DNA of 64,000 bases from Siphonodentalium dalli (taxonomy: Eukaryota; Mollusca; Scaphopoda; Gadilida; Siphonodentaliidae). The notes beneath the pieces were generated by a model, which had not been told where the DNA came from, made no database searches, and saw nothing but the letters and a program-made list of their open reading frames with translations. Shown in pieces: positions 48,841-59,872 of the stretch. Each line of letters begins with the position of its first letter. Positions within the stretch are counted from its first letter, which is position 1. Position numbers and translations under genes: made by a program. Location: contig CP136061.1 in assembly GCA_032622095.1 (NCBI GenBank), forward strand, positions 51,099,762 through 51,163,761, written 5' to 3'.

Positions 48841-49189
48841 CTTATAACCAATGTGTTATTAGAGACAATCAAACTGGCACACTGACCCATATATACACAG
48901 GTGAAAAGCGGGCTGGTCTATCAGCGATTGCACAATAATATTGTTCGAGTTAATTGTTGAAAGGAAATCACCCATGACGGCATAACCCCAGATAAACATA
49001 TAACTTAACCGCAGAGCGAATTAGAATCCATACAACAATCAGGTGCTTGAACTAAAAAGTTGAAAACCGTATAGCTGAGTATCCGGATAGCCATAATTCT
49101 TATCCGGCGAAGTATAAACACTCTATTGTTATCGCTACCGGCTAAAGCGAATACGATATTCGCCGGGTAATGAATAAACACCCCCTTAG

Positions 49190-50540
49190 TCTACTTTCAA
49201 CTGAGACATACTTCATCAGCAATGTTAGGTGTTATATTATGCAGTGTGTTTCCGAAATACAATCTTCAAGAGCGGCCCAGTCATTGTTCACACGTAAATA
49301 TCGAAAGCAATTTATGCGGTCATAAACGTTACATGAGACTTTCGCGAAGATCATCCGCGAATATATACACACTGCAAAATGTCTAACCGGTACCCAATAT
49401 AGCGAGCACGTAATTAATATAGTTACCCCATAGCTCGTATATATTTTTTAAATAAATAGTATTCGTCAAAAATAACAAAAGTAACGAATATAAAAAAAGA
49501 AAACAGTTCATAAACATACAGTACAAATACAATACATTTATTATATGTGTTACTAATTGATTATTATATATTAATATACGGTATATATCATACCACCGTC
49601 AGGGCAGTCGGTATCCGAGAGGTAGCGTACTGGTCTCTCGTGCTAGCTGATTGGGGAACCTGGTCAGGGTGTTCTGACATTAATCAGAACTCGGTCATAT
49701 ACCAAGTTTGTCAGGCTGAAAAGTCTCATTCAAGATAATTGAATAAAGATCCGAATGCAAAAGGACGACTTCCCCCATTACAACATTTGTCCACGTATGT
49801 TGTTTTGTGGGTGCAGACATCCCCCGTGCAGTACACACGCTGTCCGATCTGGCGCGGTCATTACTGGCTGATCCGTGTACATACCTCGATCGGTGTGTGC
49901 GTCATGCGGTGCACGTGTTCAAGAACGCGACTGCATGGTCTCACCATTGGAGCTACTCGAGATACCTGGCCTTACGCATAAGCATAAGTAAATTAAAGGC
50001 ATCGGAATAATATGTATTTAGTAGAAGACACGCAACGCCAGACATTGTTGAATGTTAAATTAAGCAAGTAGTTCAAGTTAAAGGATTGAAAAAAAGTATT
50101 TAAATTTACGTTTTTCAAATATATTTATTCAGAAAACCTTTTATTTTAAGATGAACGCTCTTTATCGTTCGCGAAATTGGATATATGGATCTCTGAGAAT
50201 CCGTGATGGGGCATAGGTTCAATCTCATTTTCTACATGTTTACAAATATATCTTGCAATTATATTTGTGAACAAGTATAGTGCAAGTAGTTTAATCAACA
50301 TGAAACAAATCCAAGAATTAAATTTACTTTCTGTTTAAATAATGTTTTTAAAATCATTTTAAAAAGATCAAAATGTGCCAGACCACTCTTAAATTTAAGT
50401 ACGCTTGTGTCAAATTTATATTATCGTCTTAACTTACCCAGTTGTGTAGTTGTGATTGTCGATGATTCTGTTGTAGTTGGTCCATCATTACTCGGTGTCC
50501 CTGAAACATAAACACTTTAAATTTCTTTTTGTTTTAAATC
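49190..50540. other. Mostly featureless; one weak candidate exon
   Basis: Apart from 49817-50010 nothing coding is seen. A GAACGCTCTTTATCGTTCGC word at about 50152-50171 shares the AAAGAGCG motif seen in the PolB intron. Confidence 0.4.
49817..50010 (+). CDS. Candidate terminal exon of an unrecognised gene
   Basis: This stretch is richer in G+C than its surroundings, follows an acceptor-like TTTTGTGGGTGCAG and stays open for about 64 codons to TAA. It reads IPRAVHTLSDLARSLLADPC, then Y-L-D-R-C-V-R-H-A-V-H-V-F-K, an amphipathic, protein-like composition. No family is recognised and no partner exon is seen, so this is a weak call. Confidence 0.2.
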
Positions 50541-50544
50541 TTGT

Positions 50545-51265
50545 TTTCTAAAATTCATTTTCAAAAGATCAAAGCAAAATTGTTAAGATATTACGACCTT
50601 ATGAGCAAAAAGGAAGTCTATTTTCAGTTAGATCGTGATATAGTAGTCTATGTTGTATCAAAATGGAACGTTAGGGGTGACCCAAAATCTCCGTGCGAGA
50701 GTCGGGTACCAGTTTTCCCGCATATAGCGATAAATGCGGTGGATTACTTATGACGACGTTCATAAGTTCATATGGTCTTAGAAGTAAAAGTGCCGTCTAT
50801 TTTAAGTTAACTCACGATATGACAGTCTATTTTATATCCGAATATGACAGAACGCGTGACTCCAGCGGTTCAGTTCGTCCGCATCTCTGTGTGAGAGTCG
50901 GGTACCATTTGTCTGAATATACAATATTATCACGAAAGTGTTTAATTTGATATGGCCTTAAAAGCAAACCTAATTTCAGTTAGATCCTGATGAAGTAGTC
51001 TATTTTTCGTACCAGTATACACATGAGATGTGACCCTATCGTTTAATTTGTGCGCATCTCTGTGTGAGAGCCGGGTATCCTTTTCCGCATATATAAATGC
51101 GGTTTCTTATTATAACGAAAAAGTTTATATGGCCTTATAGGCAAAAAGGCAGTCAAAATAGTACATGAGGGGTGACACTAGCGCTTCAGTTTGTGCGCAT
51201 CTCTGTGTGAGAGTCGGGTACCATTTGACCGAATATAGCGATATTATCAGGAAAGTGGATAAATG
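50545..51265. repeat. Satellite array, left part (units about 150-190 bp)
   Basis: Repeated words in order are ATATGGCCTTA.AAGCAAAA.GCAGTCTATTT, GTTAGATC.TGATA..GTAGTCTATTT, TGACCCTA.CG.TTCAGTTTGTGCGCATCTCTGTGTGAGAG, TCGGGTACC and CGAATATA.CGATATTATCA. The GTGAGAGTCGGGTACC mark occurs at about 50697, 50889, 51064 and 51213. The array resumes at 54645 after a LINE. Confidence 0.85.
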
Positions 51266-51269
51266 TTTT

Positions 51270-54200
51270 ATATGTTTATTGATATAATAAGATAATTTTA
51301 TATAAACACAACATTTAGTTTTACACCCAAGAGAAATTAAAGTATCATTCAGGACTTGTTTTGAGTATTATATGGTAGAATAGCTGTACTTCTATTGTAA
51401 TATGAAATCCTAATTTCTATTGATGTATTACACTTTACACTACCATGTTTATCTTAGGAATTATTTCCCCTTAATATTTTCTAACTACATATAGCGAATA
51501 GAAGGGGCTAGAAAGATATTTAGAGAAGTCACTGGATGCTATTCAGAGGATGACATTCGCACATATCAAAGTACATGTTTCCCCAAGGCAAGAGTGTAAA
51601 TAATGTAATAATTCCCTCACATACACTACCATACTTTTGACCATCACTCGCTCATACTTTCATAAGACGACAGTCTGATTCATCATATTAAGTATTTTGG
51701 ATGCTGCAAAGAGAATATCTACCGGTTTCACATTCATTTAATAATTTTTAGTTACATTGCATATGTCCCTTTTTGGTTTTATTTGAGCAAATAGTCTGTA
51801 TATTTTTATTCCATGGTCAGAATTTAAATCTCAAAGAAATATGGCAGCAAAAATGGATGTCAAAATATATTAGCCCAATCTCTTTCTAGACATTATGTTA
51901 ATAGGGTATTTTATTGCAGAATTGAGTCACGAAACTATCATGAAGCCTTCACAGCTCTTTTGAGAAGACTCCAGTCTGCTTCAAATTCTTCTACATTAAA
52001 ACTTTGATGAGCAATTAACTGTTCTGCTTGTATCTGTTTCTTTAAAATAATAAGAAAAACATAAACATTCAATCCACAACCTGTAAATGTATTACTCTAA
52101 CTGTACCTCTTTATTAAAAGATTTAAATAGTTCAGTATGTTGTTTTATTTTCCTGGAAAATCTAGAATAAAGTTCTTGTCTGAGCGACACATCTTAATCG
52201 AGTGTGCTGAAAGCTGATCTGATAATTTCTTATCAAATTCTTTGACCTTAGGGCAATCCCAAAATATTTGCTTAATTGTTTCTTCATCTTGTTTGTATCT
52301 GAGACATGTATCATATTGTCGAATTTTTATTTTTGCCAGATACTGATTTGTACTTATAATTATGTGTAACAGTCTGTACTGTAACCACCGAATGTTACTA
52401 TCTCTTGTAGTATGGATTGGAATAATACAATTTGCCCCATTCCAGTTAATTTTGGGACTTCGCATTCATATCTTTTTTCCATTTATCAATAGTTTTTTTT
52501 TCGAAGTTTGTTGATAGAACCCTATAAATATCTCTTACTAATCTACATGAATTTAAAAGAATTTTGATCTCTATAGGTAAATTTGGCCTGACATAACTGT
52601 TTCTAATATCTAAAAACTGATTAAATTGTCCACAAAGTATGAAGGGTAAGACAATTTGTTTTTATCCCATATATCTCATACATAGACTCCATTGAATGAA
52701 ATTCCCATTATCACAAATAAGATCACCTACATAACAAATTCCATTATTTTCCCAATGTCTAAAGCGTATTTGTTTTCCATGTAATTTAAAATTACTATTG
52801 TTCCAGATACATGTTGATAGGATATCATCAAATTGAAAACTTGCACATAGACATTTTTAAAACTTCAACCAGGATTGCAAAACATCTTTCCAAAATGGGT
52901 GTATTTAGCGCGTATCAGATCAATCATAAATTTCCCATCAAATAACCCAAAGCAGAGGATCACTTGATACCTGTTCACGAAAAAGAGTTTGCCAGCTTGT
53001 GTCACCCAATATTAGTCGTCTCACCCATGTAATTTTCAAGGAAGTTATGTAGTTATGAATATCAAGCATTTTCAATCCTACATAACTATACTGATTACAA
53101 AGAATTGTTCGCTTTTTTCTGTCCGTTTTGGATTTCCAGATAAATCAAAACACATTGTTGATATATGTTGTATTAGTGTTTCTGTTGGATTTGGTAAATC
53201 AATGAGTAGATGATTGATCTTTGGTAAAATATGTGACTTTCTTATTGGGAGTCGACAATCGACGTAAGATTTCTTCGAGACCAAATATCCAATTCCGCCT
53301 GCATATTAAAATGTTTGGAGCAAAATTTAAGGTAGGGATATCTATTAAATTTGTACTAAATTTATACCTAGCAATTCAAAGTCATCCACAATCGGAATAT
53401 TCTTATATTTGTTACCACTTATTTTCACATGTATTGATGATCCAATCCATACCACTTTACATTTGACTAAATTTATATGTAGACCAGACATTGCTCCAAA
53501 TTCATCCAACTGCAGCAGGGACTGGTTAAGGCTTTTATGCGTTCCATCTAGTAAAAGAGTTGTATCATCAGCATACATTGACACTTTAAAGTTATGCTTT
53601 ATAATCTTAATTCCAGTTATATTATCATTATTTCTTGTCATTATCCCCAGGATTTATGCACAAATTAGACAAAATATATGGGGATAAAGGGTCTCCATGT
53701 CGACAGCCTCTGACTAATTCGAACCTATCTGACAGAAACCCATTTAACATAACTGATGCTGAGCTTTAAAAAAAAGAATTGATCCATTTTTAACTGATTC
53801 TCTAAAATTGAAAAGGTCTATGGCTTGGTTCATGAATTCCCAGGAGATAGATTAAATGCCTTTTCAAAATTAATCAAAAATATGCCTGTAATGCTCTTTT
53901 GTTTTGTATAGTGCATGATGTCATAAATTAGTCTTGTGTTTTTTTCCAATGCACCTATCAGCCACGAATCCCTTCTGAACAGAATGGATAATATTTGACA
54001 AAAAAATTCTGATTCGTTTAGCAATACAGGCGCTCACTAGCTTATAAAACAGTTAAGTAATGTTATTGATCTCCACTGTTTTTAGGAGCATTTTGTCCTT
54101 ATTGGCTTTCGGTACCAATGTTATAATTCCCCGTCTTTGTGTAACACAAAGCTCACCAGTCGCATATCCATGATTTGCCTATTTCCATAAGGACCCCAGA

Positions 54201-54640
54201 TCCTTCCAAAAATGTATAACATTATGTTGTATCAGGTTGTATAGCCATTTATACCAGGGCTTTTCCCATTTGACATAGTTTTAAGGGTCGATAGTAACTC
54301 TTCGTTAGTCACAAATCCTTCCTGTTCTGTGGTAAGTTTGGGAATGTGCAGTCCTTCGTTCGTACTTTAAGATCTACAAATGAGTTATCTTTTTTGGAGT
54401 ATAATGTTTTTAATAAAATTGTCTTCATTCATTTACTATTTGCTTTGTACTTGCTATTACTTCTCCATCTTCATTTATAATTTTTTAGAAGGATTTATTT
54501 ATATAGTGGTGTTTTTCCATATTTAAAAAATATTTTGAGGCTTTTTCTCCAGTTTCAATCCATCGATATTTAGACGTAATCATTGTACCTTCAATCTCTT
54601 GCTCACGAATTTCTTTTATTGTCTTCTCTTTAATTATATA
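51270..54640 (-). mobile_element. 5'-truncated Tx1/L1-like LINE inserted in the satellite array, decayed
   Basis: Right to left on the minus strand: a linker with W-I-E-T-G-E-K and Y-F-L-N-M-E-K (about 54575-54520). Reverse transcriptase motif A context follows with ENTRLIYDIMHYTK, FLINFEKAF-like residues (about 53950-53850). Motif C is YADDTTLLL (about 53580-53550), then SGLHINLVKCKVVWIG. The C-terminal tail is at 52465-52145 (NIRWLQYRLLHIIISTNQYL, C-L-R-Y..E-T-I-K-Q-I-F-W-D-C-P). The probable ORF2 stop is at 51938-51940, followed by 3' UTR. Y-A-D-D is intact but many frameshifts and stops occur. The endonuclease is missing, as expected after 5' truncation. It belongs to the same broad group as the LINE at 4440-6600. 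Confidence 0.85.
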
Positions 54641-54644
54641 TTAA

Positions 54645-55865
54645 TTTTATTGGCTTCGAAAGCAAGAAGGCAGTCTAATTGCAGATAGATCCTGGCATAG
54701 TTCATTGTGCATCAGAATAGAACCGGATAGGTGATCATAGCGCTTCCGATTGTGTGCATCTGTGTGAGACTCGGGTAGACGACCTAGGTAAACGATTAGT
54801 CGCATTGCAGCTATACCATGATAGAGTAGTCTATGTTGTATCAATATATAACATGAGAGATGTCCCTATCGCTTCCGTTTGTGCGCATCACTCTGAGAGT
54901 AGAATACCTTTTTTTTCCGCATATAGCGATAAATGTGGTTACTTATTAGAACGAAGAATAGCTAAGTTTATAGGGCATTATAAGCAAAAAGGCAGTTTAT
55001 TTGCAGTTACATCATGATAGGGTAGTCTATTTGGTATTAATATAGGACAGGATAGGTGACCATAGCGCTTCAGTTTGTGTACATCTTTTTGTATCATAGT
55101 AGGACAGGAGGGTGACACTAGTGCTTCCGTTTGTGCTTATCTCTGTGTGAGAGTCGGGTACCATTTGGCCCAATATACGATATTATCACGAAAGTGGTTA
55201 ATATGTTATGGCATTAAAAGCAAAAGGTCAGTTAGATCGTGATAGAATAGCCTATTTGATATCGATATAGCACATGTGGGGTGACCCTGGCGCTTCAGTT
55301 TGTGCGAATCTTTGTGTGCAAGTCGGATACCCTTTTCCCAAACATTGCAATAAAGGTGGTTACTTATTACAACGAACAATTGCTTAGTTTATATGGCCTT
55401 ATAAGCAAATCGGCAGTGTACTTGCAGTTGGATCATGATAGAATAGTCATTTTTGCATCATAATAAGACATGATGGTGACACTAGCGCTTCAGTTTGTGC
55501 GCATCTGTGTGACAATCAGGTACCCTTTGGCCGAATATACGATATTATCAGGAAAGTGTTTATTTTGATATGCCTTAAAAGCAAAAGAGCAGTCTGTTTG
55601 CAGTCAGATCGTGATAGAGTAGTCTATTTTGTACCAGACTAGTACAACAGGGAATTATCCTAGTATTTCCTAATGTGCGCATCTCTGTGTGAGATTCGGG
55701 TACCATTTGGCCGCATATAGCTATAATATGTTAAATTTAGATTGCCTTATAGGCAACAATTCAGGCTAATTGCAGTTAGATCCTGCTAACGTAGTCTATT
55801 TTGTATCAATATTGAACATGGGGTTGACCCTAGCGATTCCGTTTGTGTGCAACTCTGTATGAGAG
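54645..55865. repeat. Satellite array, right part
   Basis: Same unit as 50545-51265. The GTGAGA.TCGGGTACC mark or a variant occurs near 54766, 54892, 55150, 55318, 55510, 55690 and 55859. Units vary in length from about 125 to 190 bp, with one longer gap that may be a merged unit. Confidence 0.85.
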
Positions 55866-56209
55866 ACTAACTCGTCATATCTTCTGAATTCAAAATTCGA
55901 CCTTATCCTCTCCAAGTTAGTGAGAAATGTTTTGCCAATTCCCATTTCTGTTCTGTTTCTGTTACGAGTCTGTCTCGTTATAACTGGTACCATCATCGTA
56001 TGTCATAAAACGATCAGAACTTCTCACAACACGCACTATAGTTGTCAAAATTTCGTCGACATCGAGCTGGTTCATATCGAGAAGCTAGTACGATTAACAA
56101 GATGGATATTGTGCAATTCTGACATGACTCAAACCATTTTCCCAATTCACACCCCTATGATCAAAACCAGACCATCATACTATGTTATGTGATTTCGTAT
56201 GGCGTTTAA

Positions 56210-56435
56210 TTGGACTGAATTACAAATGAATTGAACTTAAATGCAGATACCGCATAATTGTTAATTCGATGAGGAATTGGACTTAAGTGCAAATAGACGA
56301 AAATATCACTATTTATACTTAAGTGTAATTCATTTACACTAAAGTACAATTGCTCGCCGTATTCACATTTAACCACAATTCGCACTGAAGTACAATTCGA
56401 TATTTGCACTTAAGTCCAAATAAATCGAAAATGTG
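56210..56435. repeat. Inverted-repeat MITE-like sequence with TTGGACTTAAGTGCAAAT ends
   Basis: ATTGGACTTAAGTGCAAATA at about 56275-56295 pairs with ATTTGCACTTAAGTCCAAAT at about 56402-56421. Between and around them related half words (TGAATTACA, CACTTAAGTGTAATTCA, TGAAGTACAATTCG) repeat. No coding content. Confidence 0.6.
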
Positions 56436-56649
56436 AATACGGTTGACATCTGCGGATGGTCCATGTACAGGCCCCTGATAAACAATACCAGATATACCAA
56501 TATATCACTTGAAACCCATGTTATATCATTTGAAAACCATTACATGTTTCCCTATCTCTCACTAGTAATGAATAGGCGCGTGCTTCCCGGGCGACGCGTT
56601 CAAGCTAGCTACATATCACTTGGCATCACGCCATCAAAATTACCGTCCG

Positions 56650-56960
56650 GGATTGGTATTTTTTGTTAAATTTTATAGAGCGTAAAATAACATGTTTGAG
56701 GGATCGGAAGAGGCTAGGACCCCAATAATTACATATTGTATTGCTCTAATGATTAGTTAATATAGACAATACAAAATAAAGTCAGCATAAACTGATCTAG
56801 AAGGTATAAGTAAAAAAAACATCATATTTTCAACTTCCGGTGGCCATTTTGTTGGCCATCTTGGATGAGGAGTTTCAATTTTGCACTATAAATGTGTCGT
56901 TATGTCTCAGCTTCACGAAAATGTTTACATTTGAACAAATTTCACAAGATTTTCCCGCTA
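56650..56960 (-). repeat. Third partial copy of the long inverted repeat sequence
   Basis: Same orientation as the right arm: GAGGGATCGGAAGAGGCTAG, a GACCCCAATAATTACATATT segment, CAACTTCCGGTGGCCATTTTG and GTCTCAGCTTCACGAAAATG. It lacks the 4.7-kb insertion at the TTA site, so it is another empty site. Confidence 0.8.
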
Positions 56961-58250
56961 TAATTTGCATCAAACTGATTTAGGGCCTAGTCTGAATAAC
57001 GGCGGCCATGGTGGACGCCATCTTGTCTGGAGTCTACACGGCCACTTTTTTCTGGTTAACATTGCTTAAAAGTTGAAGAACATAATAAGGAACAAAATGA
57101 GTGGGGTAAAGTTAAGTCCCAGTGGGGTGCAAGGGTACCCATATTAGCCCCCGGACTAATCATGTTAATAAGACATTTAGGAGAAAACGTACTCTGTTGA
57201 GTGATAATCTGGAAATCGAGCATGAAAATAGTTTGTGAACGAGCTTATAGTGTTAGTTTATGTCCAATGTAATTCAACCAACTAAATTTAAAAAAGAAAA
57301 TCACTTTTTATCGACAGTAAATGTTATGAAGTGAGATATCCCTTTTCGGTGACAAAATCTCTGGTCACGTTCCGTGCTGCTATTCGTATCTATAGTAGAT
57401 AACGTTCCGTTTGACTCGATTACGAGACTCCTGGCAGCGTCGTGACGTATTTTACGCACGTTGTCAATGACACCGTGTACCGTTCAAAACAGATAATCAA
57501 GACGTATAAAACGCTGCTTCGCAAACAGCAGAGCAGTCGTTATTATTTGTTAAACTATAAATAGAGGGTATCTTGTATTTGTAAGTTGATACTGAAAATT
57601 ATCTCATGAATGATGGAGACAAATGTTTATTTTCGCGAGTAAAAATATATAATTTTGCCGGTCACGAATCACGATTAAGATAACTTTTGGTATCAACTGA
57701 AAAACAATAGATTTTCTTTTTATTATACTCGCTTCCAAAGAAATTCGCCATTTACGACTATACTGTTTCACGCAATCGTCTCCAATTAAATACGGGCTGG
57801 TATGAAAGTGAACATTTTCCGGGGGGGGGGGGGGGGGAGGTGGGGTAAGGATATCTATCTAACTGAAACTTTTCTATGATCCATTAGTGAGCATATAAAA
57901 TATGTCTCGAATGCATACAGACACCACTTTTTCTCAAAACGATCGTTTTGCAAACACCACGCAAATGACAAATACTGAAACAATAACGGTACTTTTCATA
58001 ACGGCATCAATTTTCCATACCAACACCATAAACTTCAGCAAGACACACCAACGTACACCTTATCATATGACCTACAAAACATTTTTGACATTTAGAAGTC
58101 ACACATATCGAATATAGACAGTCGGTCAATAACTCTTCAGAGCTTGTGTTTGGATAATGTTTTATCTCCGACTTTCAAATAAAATTTATATCATCTTATT
58201 TTATCAAATTAGCAGGACCACTTAACCAGGGTTGATTATATGTGTCTATA
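56960..58250. other. No gene recognised
   Basis: A G run of 17 lies at 57821-57837. No exon or transposon identified. Confidence 0.4.
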
Positions 58251-58254
58251 TCTA

Positions 58255-58336
58255 ACCTAACAGACCCTTAGCTTGGTTGTGATCACTGCCGACTCTATAT
58301 CTAACAGACCCCTAGCTTGGTTGTGATCGCTGCCGA
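58255..58336. repeat. Short tandem duplication next to a splice donor
   Basis: ACAGACCCTTAGCTTGGTTG..ATCACTGCCGACT and ACAGACCCCTAGCTTGGTTG..ATCGCTGCCGACT are tandem copies of about 50 bp. They lie in the intron immediately after the donor of the 58342-58498 exon. Confidence 0.8.
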
Positions 58337-58341
58337 CTTAC

Positions 58342-58498
58342 CGTCCGAGAAAGAGTTTATTCTGTTCACCGACATAGCAATGATAGAAATAATACACGCA
58401 CATAGCAGTAGGCTCAATGTGGAAATAACCCACGTATTCCTGGAAATAGATTTCAGGCGATCGGTGGCAGCAACATTTACACCGTCTAATTTATCCAT
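58342..58498 (-). CDS. First coding exon: short cytoplasmic tail and membrane anchor (probable start of the F5/8C-PAN gene)
   Basis: From an ATG the exon encodes 52 residues plus one base: a 20-residue charged tail (MDKLDGVNVAATDRLKSISR), a strongly hydrophobic segment (about residues 23-44, TWVISTLSLLLCACIISIIA), then a short polar part ending S-F-S-D. This is the pattern of a type II signal anchor. It ends at an excellent donor (ACG then GTAAGT) in phase 1. That matches the phase-1 start of the exon at 19828, giving a type II membrane lectin of 278 residues if no exon is missing. A four-codon upstream frame (ATG CGT TTT TGA) lies at 58502-58513, four bases before the start. The link over 38.5 kb is inference; it may instead open a different gene. 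Confidence 0.6.
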
Positions 58499-58519
58499 CT
58501 CTCAAAAACGCATGTGTTC

Positions 58520-59450
58520 CACGGTCTCTATAGCAGTATGATATATCGCAATATTACATTGTATTCATATGTATTTAACCATGGATTAGACATTAGACCG
58601 CATGGACTCATTCTATATAATGTCATGCGTGAGCCCCCGATATAAGTATACGAGCCTCGTCTACTGCATCATCACATTTCGACTGAGGCGAAACAGAAAC
58701 AAAAAACGATTGCCGTTTTGGTTACCCGGCCTCCTGTTGCTATAAAAGGAACTCATCAACTTGCCCAAGGCACATAAACGGCCCCGGAGGCATTTGTTCC
58801 ATTGCGTTTGTCCTGTAAGGTTCCATATGGGAGCTAGTCAACAACCGCGAGAAAAAAGCTGGAAGGTTGGTGAATATTTGCCTCTTTTATCACGTTCACT
58901 AAAAGGCAATTATCCACATTCTACTTCATACTATTGAAGTTATGTGTCTGTAATAGCTATGCCTCGTATATAGCGCAGTTATGGGATTATATAAAGGAAT
59001 CAGCTTATCCGTCTGTCCGTGGACGCAACTGTGTCCGAGCTTGTGTTCCTACATCGGTTCAGTCATATATATATAGTACTGATGACTTTAGCCGTATATG
59101 GGTCTGGACTATACAGATAACATTTAACTTCGGGATTACCTTTTCTGCCACATGGGCTTGTATTGCGCTCCAATCCCCATCCAAACCCGCTCTTCCCTTA
59201 AACACCGTCCCCATAACACGTGCCTGTTCTATACATAATGGTAGTATACATGCGTTTCATGTATACTGCGAGGACGTAAAGCAGGAACATTTATACTAGT
59301 AGATATGGTGCATAATGTATGTGGGGGCGGGCTCAATATGCCGTATAGGTACGGCGTATAAGGATAGTGCGGTTGGGAGCTGCGGCGGAGAAGCCAGCGC
59401 GTTAGAAGCCCCTGTGTTTCTGCCATTTGCAAAGAATTGAAACTGATAAA
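58520..59450. other. Upstream region of the anchor exon; no further gene recognised
   Basis: The promoter of the minus-strand exon should lie here, but no clear TATA box on that strand is evident. A TATAAAAG word at 58741 is on the plus strand. Frames at 58934-59299 have no recognisable features. Confidence 0.4.
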
Positions 59451-59765
59451 ATTAGTACCCAGGCGCTATGCCAACTGGAGGAATGTAGCATACTAACATC
59501 GCCCAAAATCTGAAAGAAATCGACCATACAACTCCATAGAAAACACCACCTGAACTACGCTCAATCGTAAATATTTACATCTCGATTCGGAACGCACCAA
59601 TCGGCGATAAACTACCGCAAATGATTTCGCCATCGATACTCATTGCATTTAATAAATATATAAAACTGACGGTGTGTATTGTAAATTTGGGTTAATATTC
59701 ATAAACATAACTACTTTGAGCAAGAGTATTCTCCATTTCTATTTGATCACCGAAGCGGAGTGTTT
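59450..59765 (-). repeat. Dispersed repeat, inverted copy of 7340-7660
   Basis: The reverse complement matches the entire 7340-7660 segment with scattered differences. See that entry for landmarks. Confidence 0.75.
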
Positions 59766-59872
59766 CACATCACTTTAATTCGGATATTAGGCGACCATTA
59801 AGTCATCTAGCTGGGGCTAGTCACAACGTGAGAGAATACTCTGCTGTGCACATACCCATAGTTGTCTCATAT

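Larger units (their letters stand above)
44557..49185. mobile_element. Second TTA-flanked inverted-repeat element (possible PIF/Harbinger-like)
   Basis: TTA lies at 44554-44556 and 49186-49188. The left end reads GGTGATGTTTACAC; the complement of the right end reads GGGGGTGTTTATTC. Both subterminal parts carry CGCCGG..AAG and GTTTATAC words in opposite orientation (about 44575-44660 and 49050-49170). It shares interior sequence with the 31993-36689 element (45185-45420). No transposase is seen; the interior is filled by repeats at 45924-48840. Terminal similarity is only moderate, so borders are less certain than for the first element. Confidence 0.5.

Noticed and set aside
49547-49738. W-G-T-W-S-G-C patch resembling a thrombospondin type 1 repeat, and a tRNA-like A box at about 49606-49640
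   Set aside because: Only one short patch of Trp/Cys residues, no further repeat Cys pattern; no B box (GGTTCGA) at the right distance for a tRNA or tRNA-derived SINE.
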